DNA of 64,000 nt, taken from positions 15,387,040 to 15,451,039 of the forward strand of contig NC_064042.1 of the NCBI RefSeq assembly GCF_932526225.1, given 5' to 3'. A program made the position numbers and the translations under genes. Shown one piece after another: positions 1 through 10,260 of this stretch (position 1 is its first letter; each line of letters opens with the position of its first letter). The stretch comes from Nematostella vectensis (taxonomy: Eukaryota; Cnidaria; Anthozoa; Actiniaria; Edwardsiidae). Under the pieces are notes generated by a model. It made no database searches, was not told the origin of the DNA, and worked only from the letters and a program-made list of their open reading frames with translations.

Positions 1-3000
1 TTATCATCTTCATATCACTCCTAATCATGTCTATATGATACTGATGATCATGATCGTTATCATCATCTTATCACTCCTAATCATGTCTATACGATACTGA
101 TGATCATGATCGTTACCATCATCATATCACTCCTAATCATGTCTATATGATACTGATGATCATGATCGTTACCATCATCATATCACTCCCAATCATGCCT
201 ATATGATACTGATGATCATGATCATTATCATCATCATATCACTCCTAATCATGTCTATATGATACTGATTATGGTCGTTATCATCATCATATCACTCCTA
301 ATCATGTCTATATGATACTGATGATCATGATCATTATCATCATCATATCACTCCTAATCATGTCTATATGATACTGATGATCATGATCATTATCATCATC
401 ATATCACTCCTAATCATGTCTATATGATACTGATGATCATGATCGTTATCATCATCTTATCACTCCTAATCATGTCTATACGATACTGATGATCATGATC
501 GTTACCATCATCATATCACTCCTAATCATGTCTATATGATACTGATGATCATGATCGTTACCATCATCATATCACTCCCAATCATGCCTATATGATACTG
601 ATGATCATGATCATTATCATCATCATATCACTCCTAATCATGTCTATATGATACTGATTATGGTCGTTATCATCATCATATCACTCCTAATCATGTCTAT
701 ATTATACTGATGATCATGATCGTTATCATCTTCATATCACTCCTAATCATGTCTATATGATACTGATGATCATGATCATTATCATCATCATATCACTCCT
801 AATCATGTCTATATGATACTGATGATCATGATCATTATCATCATTATATCACTCCTAATCATGTCTATATGATACTGATTATGGTCGTTATCATCATCAT
901 ATCACTCCTAATCATGTCATTATTATACTGATGATCATGATCATTATCATCATTATATCACTCCTAATCATGTCTATATGATACTGATTATGGTCGTTAT
1001 CATCATCATATCACTCCTAATCATGTCTATATTATACTGATGATCATGATCGTTATCATCTTCATATCACTCCTAATCATGTCTATATGATACTGATGAT
1101 CATGATCATTATCATCATCATATCACTCCTAATCATGTCTATATGATACTGATGATCATGATCATTATCATCATTATATCACTCCTAATCATGTCTATAT
1201 GATACTGATTATGGTCGTTATCATCATCATATCACTCCTAATCATGTCTATATGATACTGATGATCATGATCATTATCATCATCATATCACTCCTAATCA
1301 TGTCTATATGATACTGATGATCATGATCATTATCATCATCATATCACTCCTAATCATGTCTATATGATACTGATGATCATGATCGTTATCATCATCTTAT
1401 CACTCCTAATCATGTCTATACGATACTGATGATCATGATCGTTACCATCATCATATCACTCCTAATCATGTCTATATGATACTGATGATCATGATCGTTA
1501 CCATCATCATATCACTCCCAATCATGCCTATATGATACTGATGATCATGATCATTATCATCATCATATCACTCCTAATCATGTCTATATGATACTGATTA
1601 TGGTCGTTATCATCATCATATCACTCCTAATCATGTCTATATTATACTGATGATCATGATCGTTATCATCTTCATATCACTACCAATCATGTCTATATGA
1701 TACTGATGATCATGATCATTATCATCTTCATATCACTCCTAATCATGTCTATATGATACTGATGATCATGATCGTTATCATCATCTTATCACTCCTAATC
1801 ATGTCTATATGATACTGATGATCATGATCATTATCATCATCATATCACTCCTAATGATGTCTATATGATACTGATGATCATGATCATTATCATCATTATA
1901 TCACTCCTAATCATGTCTATATGATACTGATTATGGTCGTTATCATCATCATATCACTCCTAATCATGTCTATATGATACTGATGATCATGATCATTATC
2001 ATCATCATATCACTCCTAATCATGTCTATATGATACTGATGATCATGATCATTATCATCATTATATCACTCCTAATCATGTCTATATGATACTGATTATG
2101 GTCGTTATCATCATCATATCACTCCTAATCATGTCTATATGATACTGATGATCATGATCGTTATCATCATTATATCACTCCTAATCATGTCTATATGATA
2201 CTGATTATGGTCGTTATCATCATCATATCACTCCTAATCATGTCTATATTATACTGATGATCATGATCGTTATCATCTTCATATCACTCCCAATCATGTC
2301 TATATGATACTGATGATCATGATCATTATCATCATCTTATCACTCCTAATCATGTCTATATGATACTGATGATCATGATCGTTATCATCATCTTATCACT
2401 CCTAATCATGTCTATATGATACTGATGATCATGATCATTATCATCATCATATCACTCCTAATCATGTCTATATGATACTGATGATCATGATCGTTACCAT
2501 CATCATATCACTCCTAATCATGTCTATATGATACTGATGATCATGATCATTATCATCATTATATCACTCCTAATCATGTCTATATGATACTGATTATGGT
2601 CGTTATCATCATCATATCACTCCTAATCATGTCTATATGATACTGATGATCATGATCGTTATCATCATCTTATCACTGCTAATCATGTCTATATGATACT
2701 GATGATCATGATCGTTATCATCACCATATCACTCCTAATCATGTCTATATGATACTGATGATCATGATCATTATCATCATCATATCACTCCTAATCATGT
2801 CTATATGATACTGATGATCATGATCATTATCATCATTATATCACTCCTAATCATGTCTATATGATACTGATTATGGTCGTTATCATCATCATATCACTCC
2901 TAATCATGTCTATATGATACTGATGATCATGATCGTTATCATCATCTTATCACTCCTAATCATGTCTATATGATACTGATTATGGTCGTTATCATCATCA

Positions 3001-3528
3001 TATCACTCCTAATCATGTCATTATTATACTGATGATCATGATCGTTACCATCATCATATCACTCCTAATCATGTCTATATGATACTGATGATCATGATCA
3101 TTATCATCATTATATCACTCCTAATCATGTCTATATGATACTGATTATGGTCGTTATCATCATCATATCACTCCTAATCATGTCTATATGATACTGATGA
3201 TCATGATCGTTATCATCATTATATCACTCCTAATCATGTCTATATGATACTGATTATGGTCGTTATCATCATCATATCACTCCTAATCATGTCTATATTA
3301 TACTGATGATCATGATCGTTATCATCTTCATATCACTCCCAATCATGTCTATATGATACTGATGATCATGATCATTATCATCATCTTATCACTCCTAATC
3401 ATGTCTATATGATACTGATGATCATGATCATTATCATCTTCATATCACTCCTAATCATGTCTATATGATACTGATGATCATGATCATTATCATCATCATA
3501 TCACTCCTAATCATGTCTATATGATACT
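1..3528. repeat. 56-bp minisatellite, left block
   Basis: The block is a head-to-tail array of a 56-bp unit, recognisable by atcactcctaatcatg followed by tatgatactgatgatcatg. A common 53-bp variant carries ctgattatggtcgtt. The unit contains the 14-bp perfect palindrome atgatcatgatcat and short gatgat/atcatc inverted arms. A higher-order pattern is visible: about 241-720 recurs at 1181-1660 (offset 940), and about 2160-2400 recurs at 3209-3450 (offset 1049). The array runs off the left edge and resumes at 8072 after the LTR element. It contains no gene of its own. Confidence 0.97.
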
Positions 3529-3710
3529 TGTTGTAATATGTATATTGCCCTCCTTGGGTTCCCTGTGGCCCCTGATGTTTGATTGGGACCCCCCGTAGGG
3601 GCTGGTTCCTCGTTGAAGCTCGGAGTTAGTTGTAATTTAGATTTTGAGAAATATTAGTTGAATTAAACCACAAATTGAAAGCATAATCGTGAGGATCTAA
3701 ACTTATAACA
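3529..3710 (+). repeat. 5' LTR of the Gypsy element
   Basis: This 182-bp repeat is repeated at 7890-8071. It begins tgttgtaatatg and ends cttataaca, so the outer ends form a short imperfect inverted repeat (TGTTGTAA/TTATAACA). It should hold the element's promoter and polyadenylation signals, but no unambiguous TATA box is visible. Confidence 0.95.
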
Positions 3711-3728
3711 TGGTGTCAAAAGTCAAGT
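3711..3728 (+). other. primer-binding site candidate
   Basis: TGGTGTCAAAAGTCAAG starts on the first base after the 5' LTR, where a tRNA 3' end primes minus-strand synthesis. TGG is the expected complement of a tRNA CCA end. I cannot assign the tRNA without a tRNA set from the host. Confidence 0.7.
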
Positions 3729-3779
3729 AAAAGTTTAACGAGAATCAAGGTAAAGAATATCGAGAAAAGAATTGAAATT

Positions 3780-6700
3780 ATGGCAGAAGTAGAGTCGCAC
3801 AGGACTCCTGGTCCACTGGTGCTGGATGCCCAAGCCTCAGAAAATTGGAGGAAATTTATTATGCAGTTCGAAATTTACCTAGTGGCGAAAGGAAAGGATG
3901 AGAAACCTGACAAGTTGAAGGTGAACTTGCTACTCAATTGTGCTGGAGCAGATGCAATTGAAGAATATAGTCATTTTGTTTTCAACGAAGGAGAAAGCAA
4001 TGAATCTTATGAAGATGTGTGTAGAAAGTTCAAGGAACACTGTCAGGGAGCAAGAAACGTCATCTATGAGCGCCTTGTGTTTAATCAAAGAAACCAGAAA
4101 GAAGGTGAGAGGATGGACAATTTCGTGAGTGAGCTGAAACGCTTATCGTTGACATGTGAGTTTGGGACCCTCAGAGATTCACTGATCAGAGATCGTATTG
4201 TGGGAGGGGTGCTCTCGAATGAGTTGAGAGGGGAGTTGTTAAAAAAGCCAGATTTGACACTCCAAAGTGCCCATGATTACTGTAGAACCTATGAAGCTGC
4301 TGAGTTGCAGAAATTCAAGTTTGCTTCACCAACTGGTTCACAGCAGCCATTGAGTGTACACCCAGTTCAAGGAAAGGAGAGAGCACCTAATCCTACCTGT
4401 AAGTTTTGTGGTTTTCAGCACCGTTTCACAAAACCAAGTATTTGTCCTGCCTTAAGAAAGAAATGTAGAAATTGCCAACAAGAGGGACACTTTGCAAAGT
4501 TGTGTCCTCTTAAGGGTAAGAAAGAAACACCGGTCAGCACAGTAGAGCAAGAAAACCAGTTTGAGAGTATGGGCCAAGGTGATCGTGGGGGTGATCCACA
4601 CTTATACTTTGGATCAGTAGAACTTGGGACTGTGTCCAGCCCCAATAGCACAAAGAAGAGCGTGATTACCCTTAGGATTGCACAAAAAGAGGTAAAAGTC
4701 AAAGCTGATACAGGTGCAGAGGCCAATGTGATGCCATATCATGTATATAAGGCCATCACTACACAACCGCTACGAAAGATTCATCAGCCTCTTAAAGGAT
4801 GGCTCGCAGACAAGGCAATTCATCCTGTTGGATGTGTTCGCCTTCCAACCCAGTACAAGAACCGAAAAATAGATCTGCTGTACCTTGTTGTGCATGGAGA
4901 GTTTACACCCCTGTTGAGTTGTGAAGCCTGCCTAGACTTAGAGGTGCTCAAGTTTATGAATCTTGACCTGATAGACACACCAGAAAGACTGGCTGAGGAG
5001 ACCACACAAGGGAATGGCAACAAGCCGAATGCAGAATTGTTGGTAGAAGATCCGGTTCTATCCCAGTACCAAGATTGTTTTAGTAACAAACCGGGAAGAC
5101 TGCCAAACAAGGTACACCTAGAGATAGATCCATCAGTGCCTGCAGTAGTCCACCCCCCTAGGAAGATCCCCATATCCCTGCTTGAACCGACAAGAGAAAA
5201 ACTCCAAGAGATGGAACAAGATGGGATTATCGTTAAAGAAGAAGAGCACACACCGTGGGTGTCTTCAATGTTGGTTGTTGACAAACGAAAAGAGAAGGAC
5301 AGAGACAACCCACCATCTAAAGACAGTGTCCGTATCTGCATCGATCCCAGGGATCTGAATAAGGCCCTCAAGAGGCCACACTACCCCATGGTCACTGTTG
5401 AGCAAGTTGCCAATCGCCTTTCTGGAGCTACAATGTTCACCACACTGGATGCATGCAGTGGATACTGGCAGGTGGAGGTAGATGAGGAAAGCTCGAAACT
5501 TCTGACATTCAACACACCTTGGGGACGGTATAGATTTACACGGCTGCCATTTGGAATTTCATCTGCTCCTGAGATATACCAACGAGAGATGGACAGGCTC
5601 TTCGCTGGAGTTGCAGTTGAAATAATTGTTGATGATTTTTTAATCCATGGAAAAGATATAAGTGATGTTGATAGGAAGATGATAGCAGTACTTGAAAGAA
5701 GCAGAGAGGTGGGCCTGAAATTTAATCCAAAGAAGATCAAGCTTCGAGTTCCAGAAGTAAGCTATGTCGGACATGTGTTCACATCCGAGGGTTTGAAACC
5801 AGATCCTGAGAAAGTGCGTGCAATTAGTGAGATGCCACCCCCATCAGACAAAGATGGCGTGCAGCGATTCTTAGGAACAATCAACTACTTGGACAAGTTC
5901 ATTGAACACAAAGCTGATCTGCAATGCCCAATCTCCCAGCTGACCCAGCAAGTAGCAGTTTTCACCTGGGAGAAGCCTCAACAAGAGGCATTCGAGAAGC
6001 TCAAAGCTGTGATCACCCATGCACCAGTGTTGGCCTATTTTGACAATCACAAACAGACCATTCTGAATGTAGATGCGAGTAGCACTGGCCTTGGTGCAGT
6101 CATCATCCAAGAGGGTAAGCCGATTGCCTTTGGTTCAAAGACTTTGTCTCCTTGTGAGCAGAGATATGCTAACATTGAAAGAGAGTTGTTAGCTATACTA
6201 TGGGGAGCAGACAAGTTCCACACGTATGTATATGGCAGGCGAGTGATTGTAGAAACTGATTACAAACCATTGGAGGCAATTTTTAGGAAGCCCCTAAATG
6301 AATGCCCACCACGATTGCAGAGAATGCTTCTGAAGCTAACCAAGTATGATTTGGATGTGAGATATGTCCCAGGCAAGAAACAAATCATCTCTGATTGTTT
6401 GAGTAGAGCCCCACTCACTGACACTACGCCAGTAAGTGAACCAGAGGATGTGATTGGAATCAATCTGATTGAAAATCTGGGAATTGAGAATTCCACATTA
6501 AAGAAATTCAGAGATGCATCAAGTAACGATGAAACCTCAAGAGTAGTAATGGAATATGTCCTAGAGGGTTGGCCAGAAGACAAGGATCAGGTTGACGAAC
6601 TGGCAAGAGAATACTGGAATTACAAGGAAGAGCTTAGTGTTGAAGATGGTTTGCTGTTCAAATCTGATAGAATTGTAGTACCAAGATCCATGAGAGCTGA

Positions 6701-7772
6701 AGTACTTGAAGATATACATGGAGCACACATGGGTGAGAGTAAGAGTCTGAGTTTGGCAAGAGACTATGTCTTTTGGCCCTCCATGACTGCCCATATTAAG
6801 GACCGAGTACGTTCATGTCAGATTTGTAATGCATTCCGCAACCAACAGCAGAAAGAAACCCTACATCCACATGACCTTCCAGGTCTACCATGGCAGGTTG
6901 TTGGAACTGACCTTTTTGAATTTGCTGGCCATTCCTACTTGATTGTGGTTGATTTCTATTCGAAGTATTTTGAAGTTGAACTACTTCGGCAGTCCACTGC
7001 CATGTGTGTTGTCAACACCTTGAAGCAAATCTTTGCAAGATTTGGCATTCCAGCCAAAGTGATCAGCGACAATGGCCCACAATATAGTAACACCCGCAAT
7101 ATTTTCAGTACTACCCATGAGTTTAAGCAGTTTGCAGAAGCTTGGGGATTCCAGCATGTAACCAGCTCACCCGAGTATCCCCAGTCCAATGGTGCTGCGG
7201 AAAGAGCTGTCCAGACTGCAAAGCGAATCTTTAAGAAAGCAGCAGCAGAGAATAAAGACCCATTTGAAGGTTTATTAAAGTACAGAAATACACCTTTTGA
7301 CGACATAGGTGTCTCACCTGCCCAACTACTCATGAGTAGGCGTACACGTTCAACACTACCTACCCATCGACGTTTGTTGGTACCTCACCCAGTAGACCCT
7401 CACAGAGTGGTAAAGGCATTAGCCCATCGACAAGCAAGTTCACGGATGAGCTATGATCAACACAGCCGGGACCTTCCCCCTTTGGAAGTTGGGGACAAAG
7501 TTAGAGTTCGTGTAAACAAAGATAAAGAATGGTGTAAAGCAGAAGTCCTGCCAAGGTCATATGTAGTTGAAGATGAGAAAGGACGTGTATTTCGAAGAAA
7601 TCGAAGGCACATCATTTCTGTCCCGAAGGACACACCCATGAATCCGAAGATGCCAGTGGCTCCCACATACATGAGTCCTCAACCTCAAGTGGTCGCTAGG
7701 AAAGCGCAGATCAATGAACCGCCAAGTCCATTGAAAGTACAGGAAGATCAGAGAGAAACCGAAGCACATTAA
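3780..7772 (+). CDS. Gag-Pol polyprotein (Ty3/Gypsy)
   Basis: A single 1330-codon frame encodes gag and pol without a frameshift. Visible in order: a CCHC zinc knuckle CRNCQQEGHFAKLC near residue 229; an aspartic protease DTGA near 310; reverse transcriptase at about 470-670 with the catalytic box IVDDF near 617; RNase H starting NVDASSTGLG near 763; an integrase His/Cys zinc site (HGAH...CQIC) near 980-1020; and the integrase acidic triad (GTD, SDNGPQ, NGAAE) near 1043-1140. The second Asp to Glu spacing is about 43 residues, against the usual 35, because of an extra stretch around TRNIFSTT. After the TAA at 7770-7772 the same frame stays open for about 20 more codons, starting PIRTRAGREVKKPQRL. 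That looks like the usual Pol tail, so this stop probably trims the protein. The frame is otherwise unbroken. The initiator is the ATG at 3780, shortly after the primer-binding site. Confidence 0.95.
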   Translation: MAEVESHRTPGPLVLDAQASENWRKFIMQFEIYLVAKGKDEKPDKLKVNLLLNCAGADAIEEYSHFVFNEGESNESYEDVCRKFKEHCQGARNVIYERLVFNQRNQKEGERMDNFVSELKRLSLTCEFGTLRDSLIRDRIVGGVLSNELRGELLKKPDLTLQSAHDYCRTYEAAELQKFKFASPTGSQQPLSVHPVQGKERAPNPTCKFCGFQHRFTKPSICPALRKKCRNCQQEGHFAKLCPLKGKKETPVSTVEQENQFESMGQGDRGGDPHLYFGSVELGTVSSPNSTKKSVITLRIAQKEVKVKADTGAEANVMPYHVYKAITTQPLRKIHQPLKGWLADKAIHPVGCVRLPTQYKNRKIDLLYLVVHGEFTPLLSCEACLDLEVLKFMNLDLIDTPERLAEETTQGNGNKPNAELLVEDPVLSQYQDCFSNKPGRLPNKVHLEIDPSVPAVVHPPRKIPISLLEPTREKLQEMEQDGIIVKEEEHTPWVSSMLVVDKRKEKDRDNPPSKDSVRICIDPRDLNKALKRPHYPMVTVEQVANRLSGATMFTTLDACSGYWQVEVDEESSKLLTFNTPWGRYRFTRLPFGISSAPEIYQREMDRLFAGVAVEIIVDDFLIHGKDISDVDRKMIAVLERSREVGLKFNPKKIKLRVPEVSYVGHVFTSEGLKPDPEKVRAISEMPPPSDKDGVQRFLGTINYLDKFIEHKADLQCPISQLTQQVAVFTWEKPQQEAFEKLKAVITHAPVLAYFDNHKQTILNVDASSTGLGAVIIQEGKPIAFGSKTLSPCEQRYANIERELLAILWGADKFHTYVYGRRVIVETDYKPLEAIFRKPLNECPPRLQRMLLKLTKYDLDVRYVPGKKQIISDCLSRAPLTDTTPVSEPEDVIGINLIENLGIENSTLKKFRDASSNDETSRVVMEYVLEGWPEDKDQVDELAREYWNYKEELSVEDGLLFKSDRIVVPRSMRAEVLEDIHGAHMGESKSLSLARDYVFWPSMTAHIKDRVRSCQICNAFRNQQQKETLHPHDLPGLPWQVVGTDLFEFAGHSYLIVVDFYSKYFEVELLRQSTAMCVVNTLKQIFARFGIPAKVISDNGPQYSNTRNIFSTTHEFKQFAEAWGFQHVTSSPEYPQSNGAAERAVQTAKRIFKKAAAENKDPFEGLLKYRNTPFDDIGVSPAQLLMSRRTRSTLPTHRRLLVPHPVDPHRVVKALAHRQASSRMSYDQHSRDLPPLEVGDKVRVRVNKDKEWCKAEVLPRSYVVEDEKGRVFRRNRRHIISVPKDTPMNPKMPVAPTYMSPQPQVVARKAQINEPPSPLKVQEDQRETEAH

Positions 7773-7876
7773 CCCATCAGAACAAGAGCTGGTCGTGAAG
7801 TGAAGAAGCCACAAAGACTTATTGAACAATGTTAAGAACATTTTTTGGGTTTTCTTTGAACATTTATTGAAGTTTT

Positions 7877-7889
7877 GAAAGGGGGGAGA
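7877..7889 (+). other. polypurine tract
   Basis: The run gaaaggggggaga ends immediately before the 3' LTR. This is the expected site and composition for plus-strand priming of an LTR retrotransposon. Confidence 0.85.
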
Positions 7890-8071
7890 TGTTGTAATAT
7901 GTATATTGCCCTCCTTGGGTTCCCTGTGGCCCCTGATGTTTGATTGGGACCCCCCGTAGGGGCTGGTTCCTCGTTGAAGTTCGGAGTTAGTTGTAATTTA
8001 GATTTTGAGAAATATTAGTTGAATTAAACCACAAATTGAAAGCATAATCGTGAGGATCTGAACTTATAACA
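7890..8071 (+). repeat. 3' LTR of the Gypsy element
   Basis: This 182-bp copy of the 5' LTR has two visible substitutions. It is followed directly by the target duplication atact and then the 56-bp minisatellite. Confidence 0.95.
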
Positions 8072-10256
8072 ATACTGATGATCATGATCGTTATCATCAT
8101 CATATCACTCCTAATCATGTCTATATGATACTGATGATCATGATCATTATCATCATCTTCATATCACTCCCAATCATGTCTATATGATACTGATGATCAT
8201 GATCGTTACCATCATCATATCACTCCTAATCATGTCTATATGATACTGATTATGGTCGTTATCATCATCATATCACTCCTAATCATGTCTATATGATACT
8301 GATGATCATGATCGTTATCATCATCATATCACTCCTAATCATGTCTATATGATACTGATGATCATGATCATTATCATCATCTTCATATCACTCCCAATCA
8401 TGTCTATATGATACTGATGATCATGATCGTTACCATCATCATATCACTCCTAATCATGTCTATATGATACTGATTATGGTCGTTATCATCATCATATCAC
8501 TCCTAATCATGTCTATATGATACTGATGATCATGATCATTATCATCATCATATCACTCCTAATCATGTCTATATGATACTGATGATCATGATCATTACCA
8601 TCATCATATCACTCCTAATCATGTCTATATGATACTGATTATGGTCGTTATCATCATCATATCACTCCTAATCATGTCTATATGATACTGATGATCATGA
8701 TCATTATCATCATCATATCACTCCTAATCATGTCTATATGATACTGATGATCATGATCATTATCATCATTATATCACTCCTAATCATGTCTATATGATAC
8801 TGATCATGATCGTTATCATCTTCATATCACTCCTAATCATGTCTATATGATACTGATGATCATGATCATTATCATCATCATATCACTCCTAATCATGTCT
8901 ATATGATACTGATCATGATCGTTATCATCATCATATCACTCCTAATCATGTCTATATGATACTGATCATGATCGTTATCATCATCATATCACTCCTAATC
9001 ATGTCTATATTATACTGATGATCATGATCGTTATCATCTTCATATCACTCCTAATCATGTCTATATGATACTGATGATCATGATCGTTATCATCATCATA
9101 TCACTCCTAATCATGTCTATATGATACTGATGATCATGATCATTATCATCATCATATCACTCCTAATCATGTCTATATGATACTGATCATGATCGTTATC
9201 ATCATCATATCACTCCTAATCATGTCTATATGATACTGATGATCATGATCATTATCATCGTCATATCACTCCTAATCATGTCTATATGATACTGATGATC
9301 ATGATCGTTATCATCATCATATCACTCCTAATCATGTCTATATGATACTGATGATCATGATCATTATCATCATCATATCACTCCTAATCATGTCTATATG
9401 ATACTGATCATGATCGTTATCATCATCATATCACTCCTAATCATGTCTATATGATACTGATCATGATCGTTATCATCATCATATCACTCCTAATCATGTC
9501 TATATTATACTGATGATCATGATCGTTATCATCTTCATATCACTCCTAATCATGTCTATATGATACTGATGATCATGATCGTTATCATCATCATATCACT
9601 CCTAATCATGTCTATATGATACTGATGATCATGATCATTATCATCATCATATCACTCCTAATCATGTCTATATGATACTGATCATGATCGTTATCATCAT
9701 CATATCACTCCTAATCATGTCTATATGATACTGATGATCATGATCATTATCATCGTCATATCACTCCTAATCATGTCTATACGATACTGATGATCATGAT
9801 CATTATCATCATCATATCACTCCTAATCATGTCTATATGATACTGATTATGGTCGTTATCATCATCATATCACTCCTAATCATGTCTATATTATACTGAT
9901 GATCATGATCATTATCATCTTCATATCACTCCTAATCATGTCTATATGATACTGATGATCATGATCATTACCATCATCATATCACTCCCAATCATGTCTA
10001 TATGATACTGATGATCATGATCATTATCATCATCTTATCACTCCTAATCATGTCTATATGATACTGATGATCATGATCGTTATCATCATCATATCACTCC
10101 TAATCATGTCTATACGATACTGATGATCATGATCGTTACCATCATCATATCACTCCTAATCATGTCTATACGATACTGATGATCATGATCGTTATCATCA
10201 TCATATCACTCCTAATCATGTCTATATGATACTAATGATCATGATCGTTATCAACA
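8072..10256. repeat. 56-bp minisatellite, right block
   Basis: This continues the array interrupted by the Gypsy element. Besides the 56-bp unit and the ctgattatgg variant it carries another 53-bp variant, ctgatcatgatcgtt, that I did not see to the left. The last unit is diverged (tactaatgatc, gttatcaacatcag), and its final bases supply the AG that precedes a possible exon at 10261. Confidence 0.96.
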
Positions 10257-10260
10257 TCAG

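Larger units (their letters stand above)
3529..8071 (+). mobile_element. Ty3/Gypsy LTR retrotransposon, nearly intact
   Basis: A complete element lies inside the 56-bp minisatellite. It has two 182-bp LTRs that start TG and end CA, a primer-binding candidate directly after the 5' LTR, one gag-pol frame, a polypurine tract directly before the 3' LTR, and a 5-bp target duplication atact (3524-3528 and 8072-8076). The LTRs differ at two positions that I can see (gaagctcgg/gaagttcgg and gatctaaac/gatctgaac), so the insertion is recent compared with a decayed copy. The protease-RT-RNaseH-integrase order is typical of Metaviridae. No envelope frame and no obvious chromodomain are visible. Confidence 0.96.

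Noticed and set aside
3780-7772. Endogenous retrovirus with an envelope gene
   Set aside because: No third frame lies between pol and the 3' LTR; only about 117 bp remain. It is a gag-pol LTR retrotransposon.
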